From positions 6,329,501-6,393,500 of the forward strand of contig NZ_JAPEQG010000001.1 in the NCBI RefSeq assembly GCF_026339735.1: DNA of 64,000 nt. The letters are read 5' to 3'. Shown here one piece after another: positions 1-8,884 of this stretch. The stretch's first letter is position 1. Each line of letters begins with the position of its first letter. The translations under genes and the position numbers were made by a program. This stretch comes from Streptomyces sp. NBC_01669. Its GTDB lineage: Bacteria > Actinomycetota > Actinomycetes > Streptomycetales > Streptomycetaceae. The notes under the pieces were generated by a model that did no database searches, was not told the origin of the DNA, and worked only from the letters and a program-made list of their open reading frames with translations.

Positions 1-2
1 GA

Positions 3-26
3 CCCCGGCCGGACTCCGGCCCGGGG
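3..26 (-). terminator. Possible terminator of the GNAT gene
   Basis: A GC-rich inverted repeat with arms CCCCGGCCGG and CCGGCCCGGGG sits just downstream of the GNAT stop codon (minus strand). The pairing needs a one-base bulge and no T-run follows, so this is a modest candidate. Confidence 0.35.
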
Positions 27-51
27 ACAGCTCCCGGTCGCAGCGTCGGGG

Positions 52-537
52 TCACAACTCCTTCGCGAACCAGTGCTCCGCGTACTGCCGCCGATGGAAC
101 GCGGGCACCTCCCGGTAGCCGTGCTTGGCGTACAGCCCGCGCGCCTCCACCAGGTCGTTGCGGGTGTCCAGCCTGATCTGTCGTACGCCGAAGGCACGCG
201 CCGCGCTCTCGACGGCCGCCAGCAGCAACCCGCCGCCGCCCGTGCCGCGGAACTCGGGGCGCACGAACACGCGGGTGAGCTCCGCGGTGTCCGCGTCTAC
301 CACCAGCAGCCCGGCGCAGGACGCGGGCTTTCCGTCGAACCTGCCGACGACGAACGCGCCGGTCGGCCCCGTGAGCAGGTCGGCGCCGTCGCCGGAGAGT
401 CCCTCGTCGATCTCCTCCGCGGTCGCGGGCCGCTGCCAGTAGCGGCTGGCGACCTCGTCGTAGTAGTCGCGACGCAAGGCGCTCGCGTCGGGGGAGTCGA
501 AGCGTTCAGGGGTCACGGTCCAGGTCATGTGCGCCAT
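52..537 (-). CDS. GNAT family N-acetyltransferase
   Basis: This 161-residue protein has the GNAT fold signature. Beta-strand 4 is followed by an acetyl-CoA pyrophosphate loop of the form RPEFRGTGGGG near residues 93-103, and the family's C-terminal motif (LYAKHGYREV) lies near residues 135-145. The length fits a single-domain GNAT enzyme. It would transfer an acetyl group from acetyl-CoA to an amine, but the substrate cannot be read from sequence. The ATG at 537 follows AGGTCAC; a second in-frame ATG at 528 is a possible alternative. It is divergent from the serpin remnant, with only 12 bases between them. Confidence 0.9.
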   Translation of the reverse strand: MAHMTWTVTPERFDSPDASALRRDYYDEVASRYWQRPATAEEIDEGLSGDGADLLTGPTGAFVVGRFDGKPASCAGLLVVDADTAELTRVFVRPEFRGTGGGGLLLAAVESAARAFGVRQIRLDTRNDLVEARGLYAKHGYREVPAFHRRQYAEHWFAKEL

Positions 538-549
538 TGTGACCTGAGC

Positions 550-1122
550 ATGACCGGGGAGCCGAATGGTTTCGAGGGAGGGCGACAGTGCAGGACGAGC
601 GAGGCCTGGATGGTCGCGGGCACCTACGTCGTCGAACTGCGCTGTGGGGGCGGGCTCGGCGGCGGGGCTCCGGCGCGCGTCCGACTGGTACTGGGGGAGC
701 CGGGGCGGGGCGCCGAGGCGCTGGCCGACGCCTGGGCACCTGCGCGGATGCGGACCGCGGTGGTGGCGGACGAGGTAAGGACCGCCGTACCGCGGTTCAC
801 CCTACGCACAACCGTTCAGATCACTGAGCAGTTGCCCGCATGCGGGGTACGGATCGCCACCAGTGCGCGTGCGGACTTCTCCGGGATCTCGCAGGCGCCT
901 CTTCGGATCGCCCGGGTCGTGCAGGAGGCCGTGGTGACCGTGGGCGAGGAAGGGGTGGAGGCGGCCGCGGCGACCGTCGTGGTGATGGCGACCGGCCTCC
1001 CCCGAGAGCCTCTGCGCGTCCAGAAGATCGACTTCGACCGGCCGTTCGGGATCGTCGTCCTGGACGCGGACGGTGAGGTCCCCCTCTTCACCGGCCGGCA
1101 GGCGGACTTCCCGCGGCCCTGA
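550..1122 (+). pseudogene. C-terminal half of a serpin (truncated gene)
   Basis: The 190-residue frame matches only the second half of a serine protease inhibitor of the serpin family. It contains the strand before the reactive loop (PRFTLRTTVQI), the hinge with the small-residue run EGVEAAAATVV, the strand beginning KIDFDRPFG and the terminal PLFTGR motif, all in family order. Bacterial serpins are normally about 370-420 residues, and the N-terminal half is missing here because the GNAT gene begins immediately upstream. The likeliest starts are 550 (no clear ribosome site) or 610 (GAGG five bases upstream). A serpin without its N-terminal helices should not fold as an inhibitor, so I call this a decayed gene; a shortened working protein cannot be excluded. 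Confidence 0.7.
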
Positions 1123-1155
1123 CGTGCCGCACCGGCAGCACCCACAGCCGCGCGC

Positions 1156-2349
1156 TCACGCCGGCGGCGATGGGAGCGTGACCGGTGGCGGGGGCAGCAC
1201 AGGGCGCCGCAGGTGCGCCCGGACGCCCAGCAGCACCGCCACGGCCGTGACCAGCACGACACCCAGGAGCGTCAGCAGCCAGGCCGGGAGGCCGGCCACG
1301 GTCAGCAGCTCGTTCCGGTAGGTCATGGTCCGGTACGGGGTGTCGGCGGCGCTCGCCCGCAGCTCGTGATCCCCGTCGATCCGCTCCGGGTGCGGGAACG
1401 ACTGCTCGATGGCGGTGACGAACACCGGCTTTCCGCCCGCCAGCTCCCGGATCGCCCCCGTAGCCGTGAAGCTCGTCGCAGAGGGTGTCGAATCAGTCGG
1501 GTCGACCTTCCCCGCGTACGTCACGTGCGGCGCCTCCCCGCCGATCGGGCCGGCCGGCTCCATCCGGTGGGCGGCCAGCACGTACAGCCCCAGCGACTGC
1601 GGTGTCGCGGCGAGCTTCGACAGCCGCATCGGGTAGACGAGCCGGTCGCTCGCGAAGCTCAGCCGCAGCGGGTCGAGCTCGCCCAGCAGGAGCGCACCCT
1701 TCTCCCTGGGGACGAGGCGGACGGCCACGTACTCCCACTTCCGGTCGACGTACGGCTGCAGCGCGGTCGCCAGCCGGTCGGGCAGCTCGAAACCGTTCCG
1801 CCGCAGCCAGGTCTGCAGCGCCTCGGGGTCGGTCGCCGTCAGCCGCGCCACATCGAACGGGCCGAGCCGCTCCCGCCCGACAACCCCCACCTGCGGTGCG
1901 CCGGCCGCGGACGGCGGTGCTGCGGCGTCCACCCCGCCCCCGGAACCGGCGAACGGCCAGTCCCCGGAGCGTGGCCAGAAATAGTGCCGGGTCGCGAGGA
2001 CCGGCGCGGTGAGGGTTTCCAGCTCCGAGAAGAGCGCCCGATCACCCAGTTCGACGGAGGAGCGGTGCGGTACCGGCATGATCCAGGCCGCCTCCGGGGC
2101 GTCCCCGCGCACCGTCAGCTGCATGACGATCTGCTCGGTGCGGCCGTCCCAGCCGACCACCGATGTCTCCCGGTCCACGGTGACGTGCGCGTCCTTGCCG
2201 GGGACCATCGCCCCGCAGCCGCATGCGTACGCCGGGCTGATCAATGATCCGAGCTGCAGCGAGACCAGCATCAGCAGCAGCGACAGTGCGCGGATTCCCC
2301 ACGAACCTCGCTTTCCCCATGGGCTTCGCTTCCCCCGCACCCACCGCAT
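1156..2349 (-). CDS. DUF2330 domain-containing membrane-anchored protein
   Basis: The 397-residue protein has a basic N-terminus, a signal/anchor segment (about residues 15-40) and a Cys-rich ACGCGAMV motif just after it, the hallmark of the DUF2330 family. A long extracellular domain follows, then a single membrane segment near the C-terminus (about residues 350-375) and a proline-rich tail. The family has no known biochemical role. The open frame reaches 2490, but the ATG at 2349 is preceded by GGGGGGA at good spacing and leads directly into the signal peptide, so it is chosen. It is divergent from the GT87-PAP2 gene and convergent with the serpin remnant. Confidence 0.85.
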   Translation of the reverse strand: MRWVRGKRSPWGKRGSWGIRALSLLLMLVSLQLGSLISPAYACGCGAMVPGKDAHVTVDRETSVVGWDGRTEQIVMQLTVRGDAPEAAWIMPVPHRSSVELGDRALFSELETLTAPVLATRHYFWPRSGDWPFAGSGGGVDAAAPPSAAGAPQVGVVGRERLGPFDVARLTATDPEALQTWLRRNGFELPDRLATALQPYVDRKWEYVAVRLVPREKGALLLGELDPLRLSFASDRLVYPMRLSKLAATPQSLGLYVLAAHRMEPAGPIGGEAPHVTYAGKVDPTDSTPSATSFTATGAIRELAGGKPVFVTAIEQSFPHPERIDGDHELRASAADTPYRTMTYRNELLTVAGLPAWLLTLLGVVLVTAVAVLLGVRAHLRRPVLPPPPVTLPSPPA

Positions 2350-2612
2350 GAACCGCGTTCCCCCCGTGTCCGATGAGCCCCGTCGCGACCGCCCGATCGG
2401 TCGATCAGGGGGACAGACGTCGGACCGAACGATCCGGTTCCGGCCACTGTGCCCGGGCTCGACCAGGCTCTCTGGCGTTCTCTCGAACAAAGCGGGATGA
2501 CAGTCAGGCGAAGAGGGGGTTGATTGTGTCTACCTCATAACGGAATGCGAAGGTTTCACAGCACGTCCCGCGTCGAGGGACGGCGGATGAACGGTGGGAG
2601 GGTCGGCGCAGC

Positions 2613-4652
2613 GTGGCGAATGCGGAGCACAGTGTGCGCGGAAACGCGGTGACGGGGGCGAGGACCGGGGCTGCCCGGGCCGTGCTCTGGCTGGTCGTCG
2701 CATTGCTGGCGGGGCGGCAGATGGCGGTGGTGCTGCGGCAGCCACCCGGTGAACGGCTCACCGACCTGGAGACCTGGATCGGCGAGAACGGCGTACTGCA
2801 TGTGGCGGGCTCGCTGTACGACAGCGACCGGTTCACCGGCACCCCCTTCGCCGGACTGGTACTGAAGCCACTGACCCGTACGGCCGAACAGAGCCTCGGC
2901 GTCGCCTGGACCTTCGGTTCGCTGCTGCTCGTCGCCGTCCTCGGCATCGTCGCGGCGCGCGCCCTGCCGGGACCCGTCTCCCGCCGCACCTCGCTGCTGG
3001 CCGCCCCCGTCGCGATCAGCCTGCTCATGCTGTCCCTGCCGGTCCGTAACGCCCTCCACCTCGGCCAGACCAGCATTCTGCCGGTCCTGCTGGTGCTCCT
3101 GGGCTGCTTCGTGGCCCGTGGGGAACGGGCATCCGGCGTACTGATCGGGATCGCCGCCGCGCTCCAGCCGACCATGCTGCTCTTCGCCGCCCTGCTCTGG
3201 CTCACCGGACGCCGTCGGGCCGCCGTGACGGGCGGCGGCGCGTTCGCCGCGTGCACGGCCCTGGCCTGGGCCGCGATGCCGCACGACTCGGTCACGTACT
3301 GGGTGCACCATGTCGCGGGCGCCGGGCTCGGAGACGGCGCGGACAGCCTCGCCAACCAGTCCCTGCACGGCGCGCTGCTCCGCTTCGGCCTTTCGGGCCC
3401 GCTCGAGATCGTGCTGTTCCTGCTGCTGGCCGCCGCCGTCTGCTACGTCGGGCTGCGCCGCGCCATACGCTACGCGCAGGACGGGCAGCTGCTCCTCGCC
3501 GTCGCCGTGACCGGCTGCGTCGCCGTCGCCGTCTCGCCGACCGCCTGGCAGCACCAGCTGCTGTGGGTGCTTCTCGCCGTCGTCGGCCGGGCCGGTACCC
3601 GCGCCTCCGAGCGGCTGGTGTGGCCGGCCATCGTGGTGCTCGTGCTCACCCTGCCCGGGAAGGTACTGCTGCCGAACATCGCGGTCGCCCACCCGGTACG
3701 GGACAACGTGCTGCTCCTGGCGGCGCTCGGCGCGGCCTGCGCCGCACCGTTCCTGCCGCGCACCTCGCCGTACTGGCAGAACCCGGTCCCCACGGACTAC
3801 GCGGCCCCGGTTCCGGCCCGCTGGAGCCGCGTACCGTTGCTGCCGTTCTGGCGGCGGGTGCTCAGCCGCCCCAATCCGCTGCTCGAACTTCTGCTGATCC
3901 GGGTCGTCTACTCCGCGTACGCACAGGTCAGGCTCGCGGCCACGGCCGGCCGCACCACCGCCGAGGAGCACGGACGGCAGATCCACTCCCTCGAACAGTG
4001 GCTGCACATCGACATCGAGCACTGGGCCAACCATGCGGTCGTCCGCATCGGCTGGCTGCAGGACTTCTTCGACTACTACTACTCGACGTTCCACTTCATC
4101 GTGCCGCTGACGATCCTGGGTGTGCTGTACGTACGCCGCCCCGCGGACTACCGCTGGGCCCGCTCCACCCTCGGCTTCGCCACCCTGGTCGCACTCCTCG
4201 GCTTCTGGCTCTACCCGCTGGCCCCGCCGCGGCTGATGCCGGGGCTCGGCTTCATCGACACGGTCCACGGCGTCCAGGACTTCGCGAAGCCCGACTACGG
4301 GACGCTGACCTCGATGACCAACCAGTACGCGGCGATGCCCTCGCTGCACTTCGGCTGGTCGCTCTGGTGCGGCATCATGATCGTGATGCTGGCCCCGAAG
4401 GCGTGGATGAAGGCGCTCGGGCTGCTGCACCCGCTGTTCACGGTTTCCGCGATCGTCGCGACGGCCAACCACTGGGTGCTCGACGCGGCGGGCGGGGCGC
4501 TGGTCATCGGGACCGGATTCCTGCTGACATACGTCCTGGCGGGGCCGCGGAGACTGCAACCCGTGGCGGGTCCGACGGACGGGGCGGACGGCACGACGTC
4601 CGCGGAACACGTGCCGGAGGAGACCGGCGAGGCGGTGGGCAGCAAGCGCTGA
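2613..4652 (+). CDS. Bifunctional GT87-type mannosyltransferase / PAP2-type membrane protein
   Basis: This 679-residue polytopic protein joins two membrane modules. Residues about 1-400 resemble GT-C glycosyltransferases of family 87/DUF2029, which use polyprenyl-phosphate-linked sugars, with many hydrophobic segments. Residues about 420-650 form a PAP2-like (AUR1-type) phosphatase/transferase domain carrying SLHFGWS (phosphatase motif 2) and NHWVLDAAGG (motif 3 His and Asp). The fusion suggests coupled lipid-phosphate and sugar transfer on the outer face of the membrane, perhaps for a glycolipid or cell-wall polysaccharide. The GTG start at 2613 follows GGGAGGGT. The product and substrate are unknown; the domain call is secure. 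Confidence 0.85.
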   Translation: MANAEHSVRGNAVTGARTGAARAVLWLVVALLAGRQMAVVLRQPPGERLTDLETWIGENGVLHVAGSLYDSDRFTGTPFAGLVLKPLTRTAEQSLGVAWTFGSLLLVAVLGIVAARALPGPVSRRTSLLAAPVAISLLMLSLPVRNALHLGQTSILPVLLVLLGCFVARGERASGVLIGIAAALQPTMLLFAALLWLTGRRRAAVTGGGAFAACTALAWAAMPHDSVTYWVHHVAGAGLGDGADSLANQSLHGALLRFGLSGPLEIVLFLLLAAAVCYVGLRRAIRYAQDGQLLLAVAVTGCVAVAVSPTAWQHQLLWVLLAVVGRAGTRASERLVWPAIVVLVLTLPGKVLLPNIAVAHPVRDNVLLLAALGAACAAPFLPRTSPYWQNPVPTDYAAPVPARWSRVPLLPFWRRVLSRPNPLLELLLIRVVYSAYAQVRLAATAGRTTAEEHGRQIHSLEQWLHIDIEHWANHAVVRIGWLQDFFDYYYSTFHFIVPLTILGVLYVRRPADYRWARSTLGFATLVALLGFWLYPLAPPRLMPGLGFIDTVHGVQDFAKPDYGTLTSMTNQYAAMPSLHFGWSLWCGIMIVMLAPKAWMKALGLLHPLFTVSAIVATANHWVLDAAGGALVIGTGFLLTYVLAGPRRLQPVAGPTDGADGTTSAEHVPEETGEAVGSKR

Positions 4653-4718
4653 CCGGGCCGCACCCGGTCCTGCTCCGGCAGGGGTCGGGCCGGTGGGCGG
4701 TTGTCGGCCGAGGCCTTT

Positions 4719-5960
4719 TCAGCCGAGGCCCTGGTACGACGCCGTCACGCGTTCCTCGGCGACGTCGAGGGCACGGCGCACCGCACCCAGGGCGACCGCC
4801 CGCTCGCCCGACACAGAGGCGTCCACGACGACCGGTACCAGGGTGTGCGACCGCAGATGCCTGCGCACGGGGTCGAGGAGGACGTCCCCGGCCCGTGACA
4901 CCCCGCCGCCGATGACGATCCGGCCGGGATCGAGCACCAGCACCAGTGCGGCCAGCCCTCGGGCGAAGCGGGCGGCCACCCGGTCCACCACGCCGACGGC
5001 CGCCGGGTCGCCCGCCCGGGCCGCCGTGAAGAGCGGTGCGATGTCGTGGGCGTCACCGACCGCGACACCCGCCTCCAGGGCCAGCCGGTGAATCGCCTCG
5101 GCCCCGACGAGCTGCTCGAACGGTCCCATGCCGTCGGCCGGACGCGGTCCCGCAGGGGCGTCCGGATCGCGCACCAGGTCGATGAAGCCCAGCTCACCGG
5201 CCGCGGCTGAATTACCCCGGTAGGGCCTGCCGTTGATGACGATGCCGGTGCCGATCCGGCGGCCCCACTGGACGAAGACCAGGCAGTCGGTGCCCGCACG
5301 CGCACCGGCGCCGGTATCGGCCGCCGCGCCGCGCCGGCGTTCCGAGAGCACGGCGAGATTCACGTCGTTGTCGATGGTCACGGGGCAGTGCAGCCAGTCG
5401 CGCAGCAGCGACACCGCCGGCAGCCCGGCCCAGTCGGGGATGCTGGGGGCCAGCAGCACCTCGCCGCGTTCGCGGTCGACGATGCCGGGGGTGCCCGCAC
5501 TCACGGCCCACAGGTCCGACAGCGGTACCCCGGCCTCGGCCGCTGCCTCGGTCAGCGCGCTCCGCACCGTGGCGAAGAGCTGGGGCCCGGCCGCGCCCCG
5601 GTCCACGGTCGCGCGATGGGAGGCCAGCACCTGGCCCGCCAGGTCCGCGATCATCACCAGCACCTTGTGGGGGCCGATGTCGATTCCCGCGACGTACCCC
5701 GACTCGGTGCGGAACCTGGCGTACTGGGCCGGTCGGCCGAGCTGCGGGGACCCGGCGGCCGCGGTGAACTCCACCAGGCCGCAGTCCCTCAGCTCGGTCA
5801 GCGCCCTCGTCACCGCGGGCCGCGAAAGGCCGGTGAGCGAGGCGAGGTCGGTGACGCGGGCGGTCGGCGCGTCGCCCTCCCGCAGTGCGGCCAGGACCGC
5901 GGCGACATTCATCCGGCGAAGGACGTGCGGACCGGTGGCCGCGGCTCTCCCGACTGGCAT
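4719..5960 (-). CDS. ROK-family transcriptional regulator
   Basis: The 413-residue protein has an N-terminal winged helix-turn-helix (about residues 20-70, including TDLASLTGLSRPAVTRAL). A ROK sugar-kinase-like domain follows, with DIG near residue 95 and IDNDVN as the Asp-containing sugar site. The usual ROK zinc motif (CxCGxxGCxE) is absent after the AAAGELGF stretch, so sugar binding may differ from NagC/Mlc. The frame opens at 6146, but the ATG at 5960 has AAGGGAG at proper spacing. It is divergent from the secreted alpha-N-acetylglucosaminidase gene, and the short shared promoter carries an inverted repeat, so it probably controls that gene in response to a released sugar. Confidence 0.88.
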   Translation of the reverse strand: MPVGRAAATGPHVLRRMNVAAVLAALREGDAPTARVTDLASLTGLSRPAVTRALTELRDCGLVEFTAAAGSPQLGRPAQYARFRTESGYVAGIDIGPHKVLVMIADLAGQVLASHRATVDRGAAGPQLFATVRSALTEAAAEAGVPLSDLWAVSAGTPGIVDRERGEVLLAPSIPDWAGLPAVSLLRDWLHCPVTIDNDVNLAVLSERRRGAAADTGAGARAGTDCLVFVQWGRRIGTGIVINGRPYRGNSAAAGELGFIDLVRDPDAPAGPRPADGMGPFEQLVGAEAIHRLALEAGVAVGDAHDIAPLFTAARAGDPAAVGVVDRVAARFARGLAALVLVLDPGRIVIGGGVSRAGDVLLDPVRRHLRSHTLVPVVVDASVSGERAVALGAVRRALDVAEERVTASYQGLG

Positions 5961-6064
5961 ATGCGTCAACTCCCTTGCCCCACCGTGCTGTCGGCACTGT
6001 ATCCAGCACGCCCGGAACCTGGATCGTCCGTCCTCTTGACGGCCGCATGGCGTCCAACTCATAT

Positions 6065-6081
6065 TAACGAATGCTCCGTTA
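6065..6081. promoter_or_regulatory. Candidate ROK operator
   Basis: The AT-rich inverted repeat TAACG-7 bases-CGTTA stands out from its GC-rich surroundings. It lies in the 188-bp divergent promoter between the ROK regulator and the GH89 gene, 68 bp before the GH89 start. ROK repressors typically bind AT-rich palindromes in such positions. Assignment to this regulator is inference. Confidence 0.45.
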
Positions 6082-6148
6082 CTAAGTCTGATGAGAACCG
6101 GTACACGTCCCGGCAACTCCCGCATCCCTTCACCGGACGAGGTCACCC

Positions 6149-8749
6149 TTGAGAAGCCTCAGATCCTGGGCCGTCGCCTGCACGGCCGCCCTCGCTGTCG
6201 TCGCCACGGTCCTGAGCGTCCCCGTCGCCACTGCGGAAAGCGGGCCGGCGTCGGCCCCTCGTGGCACGCCGGCCTTCGCCCCCGAACCGGCCGAGGAGAC
6301 GCTGGCCCGCCTGCTGCCGCACCATGTCTCGCAGTTCGATCTTGTGCCGGTGAACCGCCCCGCCTCCGGCGACTACTTCACCGTCTCCGGCACCACCGGC
6401 AAGGTACGCATCGAGGGCACCACCCCCGCCGTGCTGCTCAGTGGTGTCAACTGGTACCTGAAATACACGGCCAAGGTGGACATCGGCTGGCCCGGTGACA
6501 GCACGTCGAAGCTGCCGAAGAAGCTTCCCGCGCCCACCGGGACCATCCGCCAGGACGCCTCGGTGCCGCACCGGTTCGCCCTGAACGACACGGACGACGG
6601 CTACTCCGGCGCGTACCGTGACTGGGCCTCCTACGAGAAGCAGATCGACGTCCTGGCCCTGCACGGCGTCAACGAGGTCTTCGTGCAGATGGGCGCGGAC
6701 GCCGTGTACTACGACACCTTCCAGGAGTTCGGGTACACGAAGGAGCAGCTGAAGTCCTGGATACCGGGCCCGGCGCACCAGCCGTGGTGGCTGATGCAGA
6801 ACATGTCCGGCTTCGGCGGGCCGGTCACGGACCGGCTGCTGGCGCAGCGCGCCCAGCTCGGCCGCAAGATCGCGGACCGGCTGCGCCGGCTCGGGATGAC
6901 GCCCGTCCTGCCCGGCTACTACGGCACGGTCCCGCCCGGGTTCACGGACAGGAACCCCACCGGCCCCGTGGTCCCGCAGGGCGGCTGGGTCGGCTTCGAA
7001 CGGCCGGACTGGCTGGACCCGCGCAGCGAGATGTACCCCAAGGTCGCCGAGGCGTTCTACCGCCACCAGCGCACGCTGTTCGGTGACTCCACCCTGTACA
7101 AGATGGATCTGCTGCACGAGGGCGGCAAGCCCGGCAACGTGCCCATCGGGGACGCCGCCAGGGCCGTCATGAACGCCCTGCAGGCGGCGCACCCGGGCGC
7201 CACCTGGGTCCTGCTCGGCTGGCAGAGCAACCCGTCCACTCAGCTCATCGACGCGGTCGACCGGAGCAAGCTGTTCATCGTGGACGGACTGGCCGACCGC
7301 TACAACGGCCTCGACCGCGAAGCCGCCTGGCACGGAACCCCCTACGCCTTCGGCACCATCCCCAATTTCGGCGGGCACACCACCATGGGCGCCAACACCG
7401 CCGTCTGGACCGCGCGGTTCCACGAGTGGCGCACCAAGCCGAACAGCGCGCTGCGGGGGATCGCCTACCTCCCGGAAGGGACCGGCGGCAATCCCGTTGC
7501 CTACGAGCTGTTCACCGAACTCGCCTGGCACGCGGGCCCGGTGGACCGGACGGCCTGGTTCGCCGACTACGCGGAGCGTCGCTACGGCGGCGCCGACCCG
7601 CACGCAGCAAAGGCCTGGGAACTGCTGCGTACCGGCCCCTACAGCACTCCGTCCGGCAGCTGGAGCGAGTCCCAGGACAGTCTCTTCACCGCACGCCCCT
7701 CACTGACCGCCGGTACCGCGGCCAGCTGGAGCCCCACGTCCATGCGGTATGACGCGTCGACGGTGCAGCGGGCGCTCACGGAGCTCCTGCAGGTCGCCCC
7801 GGAGCTGCGGAAGTCCGATGCGTACCGCTTCGATGTGGTGGATGTGGCCCGGCAGGCCCTGGCCAACCGCAGCCGCACGCTGCTGCCGCAGATCAGGGCG
7901 GCGTACGAGGGGAAGAACCTCACCCTGTACCGGCAGCGGGTCACCGAGTGGAAGCAGGACCTCGCCCTGCTGGACCGGCTGCTGGCCACCGACAGCCGGT
8001 TCATGCTGGGGCCCTGGCTGCAGGACGCAAGGTCCTGGGGACGCACCGACGCGGAGCGGGCCGCCGCGGAATTCGACGCCCGCTCGATCCTCACCACCTG
8101 GGGCGACCGGTCCGGCAGCGAATCCGGCGGGCTGCGCGACTACGCGAACCGCGAATGGTCGGGACTGGTCTCCGACTTCTACGCCAAGCGCTGGACGGTG
8201 TACCTCGACTCCCTGGACGCGGCCCTGGTCACCGGGCAGCCGCCGGCCGCGATCGACTGGTTCGGGCGGGACAACGCCTGGAACCTGGAGCGCACGAGCT
8301 ACCCGGTGCGGCCCGAGGGTGACCCGGTGCAGCTGGCCGACACCGTACGCACAGCCCTTCCGGCACCCGTCGTACCGGGCCCGATCACCGGAATCGGCGG
8401 CAGGTGCGTCGCTCCCGAAGGCGGCTCCTCCGCCGACGGAACCGCCCTGCAGCTCTCCGCCTGCGACGGCGCCCCCGCCCAGACCTGGACCGTGCCGGGC
8501 GACGGCACGCTCGTCGCGTACGGCAAGTGCATGGACGTCCGCAACGGCTCGACGGCCGACGGCACCGCCGTCCAGCTCTACCAGTGCAACGGCACCCCGG
8601 CCCAGTCCTGGACCCCGTTGCCCGACGGCACCCTGCGCAACGTCAAATCGGCGCTGTGCCTGCACGCCGAGGGCGCCACGGACGGCGCGCGTCTGCTGAT
8701 CCGAACCTGTGGAACAGCCGCCGAACAGCAGTGGAAACTCCCCGGGTAG
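6149..8749 (+). CDS. Secreted alpha-N-acetylglucosaminidase (GH89) with ricin-type lectin domain
   Basis: The 866-residue protein starts with a signal peptide (basic start, hydrophobic core, cleavage near ATA-ES around residue 28). The family 89 architecture follows: an N-terminal domain (about 40-130) with the GVNWYLKY motif, a TIM-barrel catalytic domain (about 145-480) and an all-alpha C-terminal domain (about 490-735). A ricin-B/CBM13 trefoil of about 120 residues ends the chain with QTW, QSW and QQW repeats. GH89 enzymes remove terminal alpha-linked GlcNAc from heparan sulfate or gastric-mucin-type glycans. The TTG start at 6149 has GAGG at 6139-6142. A sugar-sensing ROK regulator lies divergently upstream and a strong hairpin follows, so it is transcribed alone. 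Confidence 0.92.
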   Translation: MRSLRSWAVACTAALAVVATVLSVPVATAESGPASAPRGTPAFAPEPAEETLARLLPHHVSQFDLVPVNRPASGDYFTVSGTTGKVRIEGTTPAVLLSGVNWYLKYTAKVDIGWPGDSTSKLPKKLPAPTGTIRQDASVPHRFALNDTDDGYSGAYRDWASYEKQIDVLALHGVNEVFVQMGADAVYYDTFQEFGYTKEQLKSWIPGPAHQPWWLMQNMSGFGGPVTDRLLAQRAQLGRKIADRLRRLGMTPVLPGYYGTVPPGFTDRNPTGPVVPQGGWVGFERPDWLDPRSEMYPKVAEAFYRHQRTLFGDSTLYKMDLLHEGGKPGNVPIGDAARAVMNALQAAHPGATWVLLGWQSNPSTQLIDAVDRSKLFIVDGLADRYNGLDREAAWHGTPYAFGTIPNFGGHTTMGANTAVWTARFHEWRTKPNSALRGIAYLPEGTGGNPVAYELFTELAWHAGPVDRTAWFADYAERRYGGADPHAAKAWELLRTGPYSTPSGSWSESQDSLFTARPSLTAGTAASWSPTSMRYDASTVQRALTELLQVAPELRKSDAYRFDVVDVARQALANRSRTLLPQIRAAYEGKNLTLYRQRVTEWKQDLALLDRLLATDSRFMLGPWLQDARSWGRTDAERAAAEFDARSILTTWGDRSGSESGGLRDYANREWSGLVSDFYAKRWTVYLDSLDAALVTGQPPAAIDWFGRDNAWNLERTSYPVRPEGDPVQLADTVRTALPAPVVPGPITGIGGRCVAPEGGSSADGTALQLSACDGAPAQTWTVPGDGTLVAYGKCMDVRNGSTADGTAVQLYQCNGTPAQSWTPLPDGTLRNVKSALCLHAEGATDGARLLIRTCGTAAEQQWKLPG

Positions 8750-8765
8750 CCGGAGCCCTGCCCCT

Positions 8766-8778
8766 GACAGGCTCTGAG
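8766..8778. repeat. Extra 13-bp copy of the MITE end sequence
   Basis: GACAGGCTCTGAG here is the exact reverse complement of 8885-8897, the left end of the MITE-like element. It sits between the GH89 stop codon and its terminator, so the two copies enclose the terminator hairpin. It may be a trace of an earlier insertion or a target-site preference. Confidence 0.5.
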
Positions 8779-8780
8779 GG

Positions 8781-8826
8781 CCGAAGGGGTGCCGGGACGA
8801 ACCGCATCGTCCCGGCACCCCTTCGG
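8781..8826 (+). terminator. Strong intrinsic terminator of the GH89 gene
   Basis: A perfect 20-bp stem (8781-8800 pairing with 8807-8826) with a 6-base loop begins 32 bases after the GH89 stop codon. No T-run is needed for many Streptomyces terminators. Confidence 0.85.
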
Positions 8827-8884
8827 CGTGGATCGCCGCGTCTTCCAGCATCCGCCTGTCCGGGGCGGCCCGCCACTCGAACGG

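Noticed and set aside
2556..4610. Long minus-strand open frame (684 codons) opposite the GT87-PAP2 gene
   Set aside because: It mirrors the high third-position GC of the sense gene, has Arg/Gln/Gly-rich low-complexity composition and no recognisable domain. Many similar antisense frames occur across the window.
6143..7603. 486-codon antisense frame inside the GH89 gene
   Set aside because: It is a compositional shadow of the sense gene, with no domain, ribosome site or promoter.
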